A stretch of 64,000 bases of DNA, taken from contig NZ_BMIA01000005.1 of the NCBI RefSeq assembly GCF_014641595.1, positions 467,536 through 531,535 of the forward strand. The letters run 5' to 3'. The translations under genes and the position numbers were made by a program. Shown in pieces: positions 17,561 to 25,317 of the stretch (its first letter is position 1; the number at the start of each line of letters is the position of its first letter). The notes under the pieces are model-generated. The model saw nothing but the letters and a program-made list of their open reading frames with translations, ran no database searches and had not been told where the DNA came from. The stretch comes from Dyadobacter endophyticus. Its GTDB lineage: Bacteria > Bacteroidota > Bacteroidia > Cytophagales > Spirosomataceae.

Positions 17561-18814
17561 ATGAAATACTTCTTACCGCTGCTATTGATCCTTCTGAAAT
17601 CGTTGACTGTCGCTGCGCAGGACACTATTCGCGTGACTTACAGCGAAGAACCCGATACACTGAGCGTCCGGCAGAAGTTTATCGACCGGTACGACAATGT
17701 GTTTATGACGCGTGTGCCTACGAAACATATTGTCAAGGCTGGATATCGGACTTCCGACCTCAGAGGGATCGGTATTGGAGTCGATATCAGCTACGAGTAT
17801 AAGTTGCTACCCTTCCTGTCGGTAGAAGCAACTTTGCGCGGCCAGACAAACGCAGCAAACGATGCCATTTATAGCCGCACATTTGTCAAACCCTGGCGCG
17901 GTAACACTTGGCTGGGCGCGAAAGCACGCTGGTACTATGCCATGCCCGCGAGGATCCGAAAAGGGCTGAATGCAAACAATTTCAGCGGGGCTTACCTGGC
18001 AATGTCTTACGAGCTCCCATTAAAATCGATAGACCGGTACAATAGCAGCCCATACAAGCGGATCGTAGGAGTTGCGTCCGGCTTTCAGAGCCGCTTCCTG
18101 AATTGGGGACATATCGATATTTCATTCGGAGCCTACTACACGGAGCCAAGGCCGAGGGAAGCATCGTGGCACCCTCTTTATTCCAACAAAAGTCCCGTCG
18201 ACTTCAAACGAAATATTATTTTTTCAACGCAAATGACCGTCGGAATTGCGCTGGGAGACTGGAAGCGCTCCCTGCCTTCTCAGTTATGCGAAGTACTGCT
18301 ATGCGATGAGGAAATTCACAATCAATGGAAACTACGCTTTCCGGAATTCAGCATAGGTCTGGACCAGCAGTCGTTGCGCACAGGGATTGCGCGCGAAGCT
18401 AAATTCGGCAAAAGCCCCTTTTCGCTCGACATGAGTGCTAATGCTGAATTTTACGATAGGAAATGGGACTCTGTGCGCGGATCTTCGATTAAAGTGGGCC
18501 TGCAGCCGCGATATTACTTTCTGCAGCGCATGCAGATCCGTCGCGGCAAATCGGGCAATAATCTTTCCGGTTTTTATACAGCCTTCGAAATCGCGATGCT
18601 TCATACCAAATACGGAACCACCGGCTACTTCCCTAATATAAATGAAAGGTACTGGTCAATTTCACCGTCGATAGGTTTTCAGCAACGACTGTTTAAACAT
18701 ATTTATGTGGATACGAATGTCGGTTATCATGTGTTGCCGGCAGACGTGCCCTACCCTTATGACGCCCTTCACCGGCGTTATTCTGCCAGGCTTGAGCTTG
18801 GATTTACATTTTGA
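17561..18814 (+). CDS. Exported outer-membrane beta-barrel-like protein, unknown function
   Basis: Protein of 417 residues. A signal peptide ends at TVAAQ (about 20); the remainder alternates polar and aromatic residues in strand-length runs (SVEATLRGQT, FSGAYLAMSYELPL, GLQPRYYFLQRMQIRRG) and ends ARLELGFTF, a typical barrel-terminal aromatic residue. Two cysteines near the middle (LCEVLLCDEE) are unusual for a barrel. No TonB plug or named domain is visible. Confidence 0.8.
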   Translation: MKYFLPLLLILLKSLTVAAQDTIRVTYSEEPDTLSVRQKFIDRYDNVFMTRVPTKHIVKAGYRTSDLRGIGIGVDISYEYKLLPFLSVEATLRGQTNAANDAIYSRTFVKPWRGNTWLGAKARWYYAMPARIRKGLNANNFSGAYLAMSYELPLKSIDRYNSSPYKRIVGVASGFQSRFLNWGHIDISFGAYYTEPRPREASWHPLYSNKSPVDFKRNIIFSTQMTVGIALGDWKRSLPSQLCEVLLCDEEIHNQWKLRFPEFSIGLDQQSLRTGIAREAKFGKSPFSLDMSANAEFYDRKWDSVRGSSIKVGLQPRYYFLQRMQIRRGKSGNNLSGFYTAFEIAMLHTKYGTTGYFPNINERYWSISPSIGFQQRLFKHIYVDTNVGYHVLPADVPYPYDALHRRYSARLELGFTF

Positions 18815-18857
18815 GCATTCTCCATGAACATCAGAAATATCTTGTTTTAAAGATTTC

Positions 18858-18900
18858 AACTAAATATAAGTTTGATAACTAAATTTTAGTTATACCTTTG
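18858..18900 (+). promoter_or_regulatory. Promoter and tandem operators of the blaI-M56 operon
   Basis: TTTG (18871-18874), an 18-base spacer and TACCTTTG (18893-18900) form a complete Bacteroidota promoter. A perfect palindrome with 9-base arms, ATAACTAAATTTTAGTTAT (18875-18893), fills that spacer exactly. A weaker copy, AACTAAATATAAGTT (18858-18872, 13 of 15 matching), sits one helical-turn pair upstream over the -33 element. This is how an autorepressing BlaI-type dimer would block its own promoter. The ATG begins only five bases after the -7 element, so the mRNA is probably leaderless or nearly so. Confidence 0.82.
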
Positions 18901-18904
18901 AATC

Positions 18905-19276
18905 ATGGAACCGCTTAGTCATTCGGAAGAAAACATCATGCGCATTCTCTGGGAGCTGGGAGAAGGCGTGATTCACGACATTCTTGATAAATTGCCCGAG
19001 CCGAAGCCGCCTTACACGACTGTTTCGTCTGTCGTAAGGCTCTTGGAAAAAAAAGCCTTTGTCGATCACAAGGCGTATGGCAAAACGCATGTTTATTTCC
19101 CGGCCATTTCCCGGGATCAATACGCCCGGAGGTCGTTTTCCGACCTTATGAAGCACTATTTCGAAGGTTCTCCCAAGAACATTGTATCGTTTATAGTCCA
19201 GGAAAACGCCTTGAAACCAGACGAAGTAAATGAATTGAAGCAATTGATCGATTCATACTACCCTCCCAAATCGTAA
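18905..19276 (+). CDS. BlaI/MecI/CopY-family transcriptional repressor
   Basis: Winged-helix repressor of 123 residues. It opens EPLSHSEENIMRILWELG, the usual BlaI N-terminus, followed by the recognition region PPYTTVSSVVRLLEKKAFV and the dimerisation domain with FSDLMKHYFEG. In the family, a membrane M56 protease partner triggers repressor cleavage on sensing a signal, classically beta-lactams. Its partner gene starts five bases after its stop. The palindromes in its promoter and behind the operon are the expected binding sites. Confidence 0.93.
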   Translation: MEPLSHSEENIMRILWELGEGVIHDILDKLPEPKPPYTTVSSVVRLLEKKAFVDHKAYGKTHVYFPAISRDQYARRSFSDLMKHYFEGSPKNIVSFIVQENALKPDEVNELKQLIDSYYPPKS

Positions 19277-19281
19277 ACGCC

Positions 19282-20553
19282 ATGGCCGGTACCTATCTGT
19301 TGGAAGTGAACCTTTGCCTGGCGCTTGTGATCCTGCTTTACAGGGCCGCTTTTCGAAGGCTTACCTTCTTTGCAGCCAACCGGCTATACCTGCTTTTCGG
19401 GATGGTGTTCAGTATCCTAGCCCCTGCATTGAGACTGCCGCTTTGGCCGGGCCAATGGGAGCAGCCTTCGGGAGTGGCAGCGCGTTTCTTCCCGGAGTAT
19501 GCATTGGTTGAAGGCATTGCCGGTGATTCCCCGCAAGCATACGGGTCCGGTTTTTCACAAACCCTCTGGATAATTTATGGTTGCATTGCAGCCTGGCATT
19601 TGTATAAATTGTTCGCAGACATTTTCGCCGTCGCCCGGCTGATCCGGAAATACCCTTCCCGGAAACTGGGAACTGTGCGGCTCGTGTTGGTGGACAATGA
19701 AATACCTGCCTCCTCTTTTTTCAACTACATTTTTATCAACCAAAACCTGCCTGATAATGCGTCCTTGCGTACATGCATCGCGCACGAGCTCGTGCATTGC
19801 AGGCAAGGGCATTCGGGCGACTGGCTGCTAGTCCGGCTGCTTAGCGCGTGCTGCTGGTTCAATCCGCTGATGCGTTTCTGGCGGGAAGCGATCACGGTCA
19901 ATCATGAATTCATCGCCGACGCACAGGCCGCACGCCAGGCCGGGAGATTTCGTTACACGCATCTGCTCCTGAACCTGTCGTCATCTACGCAAATCTCACC
20001 CCTGCATTACTTTTCATATTATGGTCAAATCAAATCACGAATTATCATGCTACATCAAACTCCATCCAGGGCCGTCAGCCGACTGCGCTTCCTGGCAGCC
20101 GTGCCATTGGCGGCATTAATGCTGCTCTTCTTTTCCTGCGAAATACCGGGCGGCGAAGCGAACAACATTTCAGAATATCTCAATAAAGACCTCGTAGGAA
20201 TGTGGGAAAATATGAACCGCATTACGATCAACGACAACGACGGCAAAACGCCGCGCGATTTTCCTGAACGATCGGGTGATGTAAAAGTATGTTTGTCAAA
20301 ACTGGAACTCCGGGCCGACGGTCGCTTTGAAATGCGCGATGCCGGCAATGCCAGCAAGCTCACCGGCACCTGGCAAAGCAATAGTGCTGGCAATGCCGTT
20401 CAGCTTTTCTGCAACAATGAAAAAACAGGAACGTCGGTCATTGCCTTGGAGCTCGAAGGCGACAGCGACGGAAGTATTGCCGCCTGGCAGCATTATTCTG
20501 CTGACGAAAAGCTTTCAGCAGGTCACGTATTTTACGAATACAAAAAACTCTAA
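19282..20553 (+). CDS. BlaR1-like M56 membrane peptidase with C-terminal extracytoplasmic domain
   Basis: Protein of 423 residues. Hydrophobic segments lie near 8-22, 35-52 and 92-112, then the zinc motif HELVHCRQGH (168-177) with a likely third ligand in NHEFIAD (208-213), then a last membrane segment near 268-285. After it comes FFSCEIPGGE and a domain of about 130 residues with GMWENMNRI, ELRADGRFEM and LTGTWQSNSAG, resembling the lipocalin-like small beta-barrel family, not a penicillin-binding sensor domain. So it probably senses something other than beta-lactam. It is co-transcribed with the upstream repressor, its presumed substrate. Confidence 0.87.
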   Translation: MAGTYLLEVNLCLALVILLYRAAFRRLTFFAANRLYLLFGMVFSILAPALRLPLWPGQWEQPSGVAARFFPEYALVEGIAGDSPQAYGSGFSQTLWIIYGCIAAWHLYKLFADIFAVARLIRKYPSRKLGTVRLVLVDNEIPASSFFNYIFINQNLPDNASLRTCIAHELVHCRQGHSGDWLLVRLLSACCWFNPLMRFWREAITVNHEFIADAQAARQAGRFRYTHLLLNLSSSTQISPLHYFSYYGQIKSRIIMLHQTPSRAVSRLRFLAAVPLAALMLLFFSCEIPGGEANNISEYLNKDLVGMWENMNRITINDNDGKTPRDFPERSGDVKVCLSKLELRADGRFEMRDAGNASKLTGTWQSNSAGNAVQLFCNNEKTGTSVIALELEGDSDGSIAAWQHYSADEKLSAGHVFYEYKKL

Positions 20554-20587
20554 AATTTTTTAGTCTTTATAACTAAATTTTAGTTAC
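20550..20587. promoter_or_regulatory. Second operator pair behind the blaI-M56 operon
   Basis: ATAACTAAATTTTAGTTAC (20569-20587) differs from the promoter operator at one position. Just before it, CTAAAATTTTTTAG (20550-20563) overlaps the M56 stop codon and is a weaker look-alike. I find no -7/-33 elements or gene beside it, so its role (looping, a lost gene's promoter, or repressor titration) is unclear. Confidence 0.7.
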
Positions 20588-20629
20588 AAAACGAAATACA
20601 AGTAATGCCAGGTGGGATTATTGAAGTAA

Positions 20630-20672
20630 AAAGCCCTTCGGACGACATGTTCAAAGGGCTTTGCTATTTTTT
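20630..20672. terminator. Two-way terminator between M56 gene and hemJ
   Basis: AAAGCCCTT (20630-20638) pairs with AAGGGCTTT (20654-20662), followed by GCTATTTTTT. The genes on either side converge. The minus-strand side has a weaker T-rich run (TTTTTACTT). Confidence 0.72.
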
Positions 20673-20680
20673 GAAATACG

Positions 20681-21226
20681 CTAAACTCCTGCCTTCTTTT
20701 CCCGCATTCTCTTGACGACCCGCACGGCGGTCATGATCACAATCGCGAAAGCAATCAGACCGAGCACGCCCCACAGCCAGTCGACGGTGTTTTTTAATAC
20801 TACCAAAAAGACGATGGAAAACAGGAATATCGTCGCTACTTCGTTGAAAAGACGCAATTGAAAGGAACTATACCGGAATTTTCCCTGCCGGAGTTCCAGT
20901 AATATTTTACGGGTAATGGAATGGTAAGCCAATAGGCCCAACACAAAAACCAGTTTCAGCTTCATCCAACCCTGGTCAAGCCAGGCGGGGGTAATGTAGA
21001 GCATCGCTGTTCCGCATAGCAATGCAAGCCAGCATGCGGGTGTCATGATTGCATTGAACAACAGCTTCTCCATTTTCGTAAATTGTGCCAAAAGGATTTC
21101 GCGTTCGGGGCTCGGCTTGTCGTTGGCCTCGGTGTGGTACACAAACAGGCGGGGCATGTAAAAAAGCCCTGCAAACCAGCTGACTACAAATATGATATGA
21201 AGTGCTTTGAAATGAAGATAGGTCAT
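20681..21226 (-). CDS. hemJ: HemJ-type protoporphyrinogen IX oxidase (UPF0093/CopD-like)
   Basis: Membrane protein of 181 residues with four to five transmembrane segments. The N-terminus carries the conserved histidine in LHIIFVVSWFAGLFYMPRLF, and WMKLKLVFVLGLLAYH contains the conserved Lys and His of the HemJ family. HemJ oxidises protoporphyrinogen IX to protoporphyrin IX in haem synthesis. No other haem gene is adjacent. Family members are often annotated CopD; the short length and motifs fit HemJ better. Confidence 0.88.
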   Translation of the reverse strand: MTYLHFKALHIIFVVSWFAGLFYMPRLFVYHTEANDKPSPEREILLAQFTKMEKLLFNAIMTPACWLALLCGTAMLYITPAWLDQGWMKLKLVFVLGLLAYHSITRKILLELRQGKFRYSSFQLRLFNEVATIFLFSIVFLVVLKNTVDWLWGVLGLIAFAIVIMTAVRVVKRMREKKAGV

Positions 21227-21369
21227 AAACTACCGGAGATTTGATGTCGACGGAATAGGATGCTATCCCGATCTTTTGGCGTTCAAATTTCGTAAATATT
21301 ATACGATTACGGTCATAAAACTTTATTGGCCCCGTAATCGTTACCGAAACAGTGATAACCCGTATTGTT

Positions 21370-22059
21370 ATGATGAGAACCACCATCCCGATTTTCACGT
21401 TTATATTTTTGTGTTGCATGGCCCTCGTGTCGTGTGCGCAGACAGACAAAAAACACAAGAGCAAAATGGACAAAGAAGCAGCCTCAACCGCACTCGACGA
21501 AAGCAACGTCGATACCGCGAACACACAAGTCGCAACATTTGGTACGGGATGTTTCTGGTGTACCGAGGCCGTAATGGAATCACTCGAAGGCGTTAAGAAG
21601 GTGGTTTCGGGCTACTCGGGCGGGCACGACCCCAATCCCAATTATAAGGCAGTATGCACAGGTAATACCGGTCACGCGGAGTGCGTGGAAGTGACGTACG
21701 ATCCCAAGGTGATCAGTTACGCCGACCTGCTGGAAGCGTTCTTCCGCAGCCACGACCCTACTTCGCTGAACCGCCAGGGAAATGATGTGGGTACGCAATA
21801 CCGTTCAGTCGTTTTTTACCATACCGACGAGCAGAAACAGCTGGCGGAAACGGCCAAAGCGGAATTGGACAAATCGGGCGCTTATGCGAATCCGATTGTA
21901 ACCGAAATCACTAAATTCCAGAAGTTTTATCCTGCCGAAGACTACCACCAGAATTATTTTGCCAACAATCCCGACCAGGGCTACTGCGCCTTCGTGATTG
22001 CACCAAAACTGGACAAATTCAAAAAGGTCTTTAAGGATAAGCTCCGGAAGCACATCTGA
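21370..22059 (+). CDS. msrA: Peptide-methionine (S)-S-oxide reductase MsrA, lipoprotein form
   Basis: Reductase of about 229 residues repairing methionine-S-sulfoxide. The catalytic GTGCFWCTEAVMESLEG block is near residue 60, followed by SGYSGGHDPNPNYKAVCTG, DVGTQYRSVVFY and the FYPAEDYHQNYF motif. Unlike cytosolic MsrA it starts with a hydrophobic signal and lipobox (ALVSCAQ), so it probably protects periplasmic or outer-membrane proteins. ATG at 21370 (or 21373) is preferred to an upstream GTG at 21352. Confidence 0.94.
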   Translation: MMRTTIPIFTFIFLCCMALVSCAQTDKKHKSKMDKEAASTALDESNVDTANTQVATFGTGCFWCTEAVMESLEGVKKVVSGYSGGHDPNPNYKAVCTGNTGHAECVEVTYDPKVISYADLLEAFFRSHDPTSLNRQGNDVGTQYRSVVFYHTDEQKQLAETAKAELDKSGAYANPIVTEITKFQKFYPAEDYHQNYFANNPDQGYCAFVIAPKLDKFKKVFKDKLRKHI

Positions 22060-22134
22060 TTTTGGATTAAAAAAAGATACCGAAACCACTTATAAAGTGG
22101 GAAACTCCGGTTAATAACTATAAATGGCACAAGT

Positions 22135-22165
22135 TTTGAAGCATTGAAATAAAGGCTTTAATTTG
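22135..22165 (+). promoter_or_regulatory. Promoter of the small barrel gene
   Basis: TTTG (22135-22138), a 19-base spacer and TTAATTTG (22158-22165), one mismatch to TAnnTTTG. Predicted start near 22171, about 30 bases before the ATG. A small hairpin CCACTT/AAGTGG (22086-22100) lies further upstream without a T-run. Confidence 0.55.
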
Positions 22166-22200
22166 TGCCATTATTCTTTAACAATAACTAATCTATTACG

Positions 22201-22731
22201 ATGAAAAAGACTCTATTCATGCTGGTAGTTGCAGCCCTTTTCAGCGCAGCTTCCGAGAAGGCGTTCGCCCAATTTGAAAAAGGAGATAAATTATTGAATG
22301 CTGGTATTAACCTCGGCGGTACATATGGCGGCGGTGGCGTCGGTGTAGGTGCTTCGTTCGAAGGTGGTATCCATGACTTTATCAGCGTTGGTGGCCAGGC
22401 TGACTTTACGACCTGGAACTACGGCTACGTTGGGTACAAGTGGAGATATAACTTCTTCACCATTGCGGCGAGGGGCTCTTACCACTACGGAAAGCACTTC
22501 CTGAAACTGGACAACCTTGATTTGTACGCAGGACCTTCACTCGGTTACCGTGTTTCTTCTTTCAGCGATCCTGATGGCTGGTCAGGCGTTTACGATGACG
22601 GCTACGGAAGCGGTGTTTTCTTCGGCGTATTCGCAGGAGCACGTTACTACTTCAAACCTAACATGGGCGTATTTGCGGAAGTTGGTTACAACGCATCTCC
22701 ATTGAAAGCGGGTATCGCATTCAAATTCTAA
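22201..22731 (+). CDS. Small outer-membrane beta-barrel protein
   Basis: Protein of 176 residues. A signal peptide (MKKTLFMLVVAALFSAAS to AFAQ) precedes glycine- and aromatic-rich strands (GINLGGTYGGGGVGVGASF, YVGYKWRYNFFTIAARGSYH, FGVFAGARYYFKPNMGVF), ending GIAFKF. Length and pattern match eight-stranded OmpX/OmpW-like barrels. Function unknown. It has its own promoter and a strong terminator; codon use looks more uniform than in its neighbours, which may mean high expression. Confidence 0.85.
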   Translation: MKKTLFMLVVAALFSAASEKAFAQFEKGDKLLNAGINLGGTYGGGGVGVGASFEGGIHDFISVGGQADFTTWNYGYVGYKWRYNFFTIAARGSYHYGKHFLKLDNLDLYAGPSLGYRVSSFSDPDGWSGVYDDGYGSGVFFGVFAGARYYFKPNMGVFAEVGYNASPLKAGIAFKF

Positions 22732-22740
22732 GAAATTTAA

Positions 22741-22792
22741 GTCACAAAAAAAGCGGGCTCCGAAGCATTTCGGAGCCCGCTTTTTTTGTGAC
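22741..22792. terminator. Bidirectional terminator with a perfect 24-base stem
   Basis: GTCACAAAAAAAGCGGGCTC onward (22741-22764) is exactly complementary to 22769-22792, with loop GCAT. The A7/T7 runs flank a GC-rich stem, so it can stop transcription in both directions between the barrel gene and the leftward paralogue pair. Confidence 0.95.
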
Positions 22793-22799
22793 CTATTGA

Positions 22800-23600
22800 T
22801 CAGAAATTCAATGCCAATGTCAGGCTTCCTGCCCGTTGCGACGGGTTGAACGACGGCCTGATACTAATCGTCAGAGGTTCTCCGCGACGGATCAGCTCCC
22901 GGCGGATGCGGCTGGCCTTGGCACCGTTCTTGCCTCCTTTCACAAAGCCCACAGTACCGAACGTTATTGCGCCGGCAAATCCTCCCAGCATCATGTAGGC
23001 ACCTTTACGCGCCCGCAGCTCGTCCTGATAACTCTTGTAATTGCCGTTGTCGTCCATAGCGCTGGCCACAATGCCCGTGCCGATTGCCGCCACAATCACG
23101 CCCACGGAAGTCCCTGCAATCCCCATGACCATCCCGCCTTTCGAGCGCGTTTTATAATAGGTGTACATGCTCCGTAAATGGTCGGGCGAAGCACTTCTGA
23201 CATCCTCGGCGAACTGAACCGAGGGCTTTACCGGTCCGTTGGCAACCTTTCGCGCAGCAGGGCCAGGCTCGTGCTGCCGGGCGGCGGGAGTCGGCTTCGT
23301 GGGAGAATAGTAGTTCTGCACTTCAAGCGTCGCCTCAAACGTTTCCTCCTCACCGTTCCCGTAGCGGATTGAAGCGATATCCGACTTTTTAACTGAAAAA
23401 AGCGGCCCTTCCGGGTCGCTGATTTTTTTGTATTTCACTACCTGGTCATCCACTTCCTGGATAAATACTTCCAGTTTGGACTCGTCGCGCAGCTTAATCA
23501 CATCCGCTTTACGCGGTGTTTGTGCATTTGCCTGAACGACAAATAATAGCATTAACATGGCTAAAAGCTGATTTTTCAGCTTTGGTAAAATTACTTTCAT
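22800..23600 (-). CDS. Exported Gly-rich membrane protein, paralogue A
   Basis: Protein of 266 residues with a signal peptide (to ANAQ). Domain one (about 30-95) follows a pattern common in Bacteroidota proteins: DVIKLRDESKLEVFIQEVDD, VVKYKKISDPEGP, SVKKSDIASIRYGNG. A Pro-rich linker and a helix lead to two Gly-rich hydrophobic helices (MGIAGTSVGVIVAAIGTGI and YMMLGGFAGAITFGTVGFVK), then RRELIRRGEPLTISIRPSF and ending TLALNF. The gene to its right is a clear paralogue, read first on the same strand, 57 bases away. Function unknown. Confidence 0.82.
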   Translation of the reverse strand: MKVILPKLKNQLLAMLMLLFVVQANAQTPRKADVIKLRDESKLEVFIQEVDDQVVKYKKISDPEGPLFSVKKSDIASIRYGNGEEETFEATLEVQNYYSPTKPTPAARQHEPGPAARKVANGPVKPSVQFAEDVRSASPDHLRSMYTYYKTRSKGGMVMGIAGTSVGVIVAAIGTGIVASAMDDNGNYKSYQDELRARKGAYMMLGGFAGAITFGTVGFVKGGKNGAKASRIRRELIRRGEPLTISIRPSFNPSQRAGSLTLALNF

Positions 23601-23657
23601 GAGGGAAGGACTTTTTGTAACTGTTTTAACCCTATGAAAGTAATCAATTTACCGCAA

Positions 23658-24392
23658 TCAGAAAGACAACCTCAGCCCCAGCCTTGCCGATTTATTGAAC
23701 GGATCGACGTATGGTGTAATCCTGAAAGTGGTCAGCGGCTGGTTCCTGCGCTGCAATTCATTCTTGACCTTTTCGGCCTTCTTACTATGAATTTTATAGT
23801 TTTTAAAACCGATTAACCCAAAAACAACCCCCACAGCCGGTCCCGCGATCGCGAGGGAAGCGCCGATGGTCTTGTTATCGGGACTATCGCCTGTGCTTGC
23901 CACAATAATGCCTGATACCAGTGTCGCCACAGCTACTGATGTGAAGACGATGGCACCCTGCTTGCCGTCTATCGCGCGGTTATGATGATATTCATACTTA
24001 TCGCGCAACTGGTCGGAATTAGCCATTACTACACTTTTCTCGAACGGATCAGTCGGCAGATTGTTCAAATCCGCATACTGGCCGACGCTGTCGGGCGGAA
24101 TGCGCCCCGGCGGAATCGAGTCCTTTACGTTGATGATCTTGCCGTTTTTCAGCAACACCCGGGCTACCTGATCCAGATAAATGTAGGTAGCGGCGCTATC
24201 GGCCTTGCCAAGGTCGCGATAATTGATCTTTTCGTAGCTCATTTGTGTAATGAGCGCCTGGATACGCGAACTGTCGCGCTTGATAATCACGTCGTTTTTT
24301 CGGCCGGTCTGCGCGCTGGCAGCCATGCTCACCAATGCAAACAACAGCATCAGTGGCAGGAAAGAAGTACTTCGTAACGTGTGTGCCCGCAT
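23658..24392 (-). CDS. Exported Gly-rich membrane protein, paralogue B
   Basis: Protein of about 244 residues from the ATG at 24392 (a TTG at 24437 is less likely). It has the same plan as its neighbour: signal peptide, RKNDVIIKRDSSRIQALITQ, a beta-domain ending VARVLLKNGKI, two hydrophobic Gly/Ala helices (FTSVAVATLVSGIIVAST; IAGPAVGVVFGLIGFKNYK), a KNELQRRNQPLTTFRI segment like RRELIRRGEPLTISI of the other copy, and the ending LGLRLSF. This looks like an old tandem duplication. Function unknown. Confidence 0.82.
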   Translation of the reverse strand: MRAHTLRSTSFLPLMLLFALVSMAASAQTGRKNDVIIKRDSSRIQALITQMSYEKINYRDLGKADSAATYIYLDQVARVLLKNGKIINVKDSIPPGRIPPDSVGQYADLNNLPTDPFEKSVVMANSDQLRDKYEYHHNRAIDGKQGAIVFTSVAVATLVSGIIVASTGDSPDNKTIGASLAIAGPAVGVVFGLIGFKNYKIHSKKAEKVKNELQRRNQPLTTFRITPYVDPFNKSARLGLRLSF

Positions 24393-24465
24393 AGTTTTAG
24401 GTTTTTGAATGGAAAAAGATGATTTAAACGTACGCAACTTTTAACATCCAACAAAAACCATGCTA

Positions 24466-25188
24466 TTACACGCCGAATTTATTGAGCTGTTTCACAAGCA
24501 CTTCGAAATCTTTCGGGTAAGGCGCCTCCACACGTATAGGATCACCGTTCATAACCGCAAACGAAAGCGACCGCGCATGCAACGCAACACGCTGAATAAG
24601 AGACTGTTCCTCTGTATCTTTTTTCAAATTGAACTTCCTTTTCAGGCTTGAAAGGAAAATCGGTTCGCCGCCGTATTGCGGGTCGTTGACGATCGGGGCT
24701 TTCAGGCATGACAAATGTACGCGGATCTGGTGCATACGCCCTGTAATGGGGATACATTCCACTAAAGTGTAGCCGCGGTAAACCTGCAAAGTGTTGAATA
24801 TGGTCTCTGCCTCCTTCCCTTCCGCACGGTCGATTTTCACCGCCGTTCCGTTTTTCAATGGCAGGATCGGCAGGTAAACCGACACACCTTCCAGATCATG
24901 AATGCCGTTAACGACTGCGTGGTAACGTTTTGTCACCTCCCGGTGCTCGAATTGCATGGCCAAATGGCGATAAGCAGCGGGATTTTTAGCGAATGCCAAT
25001 GCGCCGGAAGTTTCCTTATCGAGGCGATGGGCGGCTTGCAAATCGGGGTTATATTCTTTGGCAAGACGAAGTACGCTGCCTCCGCGGTCGGCCGTACGCT
25101 CATCGAGCGTAGCCAGGTGCGGCGGTTTATTCACCACTAAAAAATCCTCGTCCTCGAATATGATAATGTCTTTGAAATTGATCTTCAT
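24466..25188 (-). CDS. RluA-family RNA pseudouridine synthase
   Basis: Protein of about 240 residues. DEDFLVVNKPPHLATL is the substrate-binding start of the domain, AAHRLDKETSGALAFAK holds the catalytic Asp (D57), and TGRMHQIRVHL and DPQYGG are the later family motifs. It lacks an S4 domain. The target uridine (rRNA or tRNA) cannot be told from sequence. ATG 25186-25188 starts just before the fold; an upstream ATG at 25257 would add 23 residues. A second RluA enzyme occurs at 45075. Confidence 0.91.
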   Translation of the reverse strand: MKINFKDIIIFEDEDFLVVNKPPHLATLDERTADRGGSVLRLAKEYNPDLQAAHRLDKETSGALAFAKNPAAYRHLAMQFEHREVTKRYHAVVNGIHDLEGVSVYLPILPLKNGTAVKIDRAEGKEAETIFNTLQVYRGYTLVECIPITGRMHQIRVHLSCLKAPIVNDPQYGGEPIFLSSLKRKFNLKKDTEEQSLIQRVALHARSLSFAVMNGDPIRVEAPYPKDFEVLVKQLNKFGV

Positions 25189-25317
25189 GATATTGTTATA
25201 AAAATAATCCGGATGATGCGCCTCGGTCGGGCCATTCATCCGGATTCTCTCGGCCATTGGCCTTTATCCGATACAAAGATACTTATACTATTTGTTTCTG
25301 TAAACTTCTTTGGGACT

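Noticed and set aside
20605..20715. A 36-codon frame after the blaI-M56 operon (MPGGIIEVKSP)
   Set aside because: It runs through the terminator stem and into the hemJ 3' end; no sign of coding.
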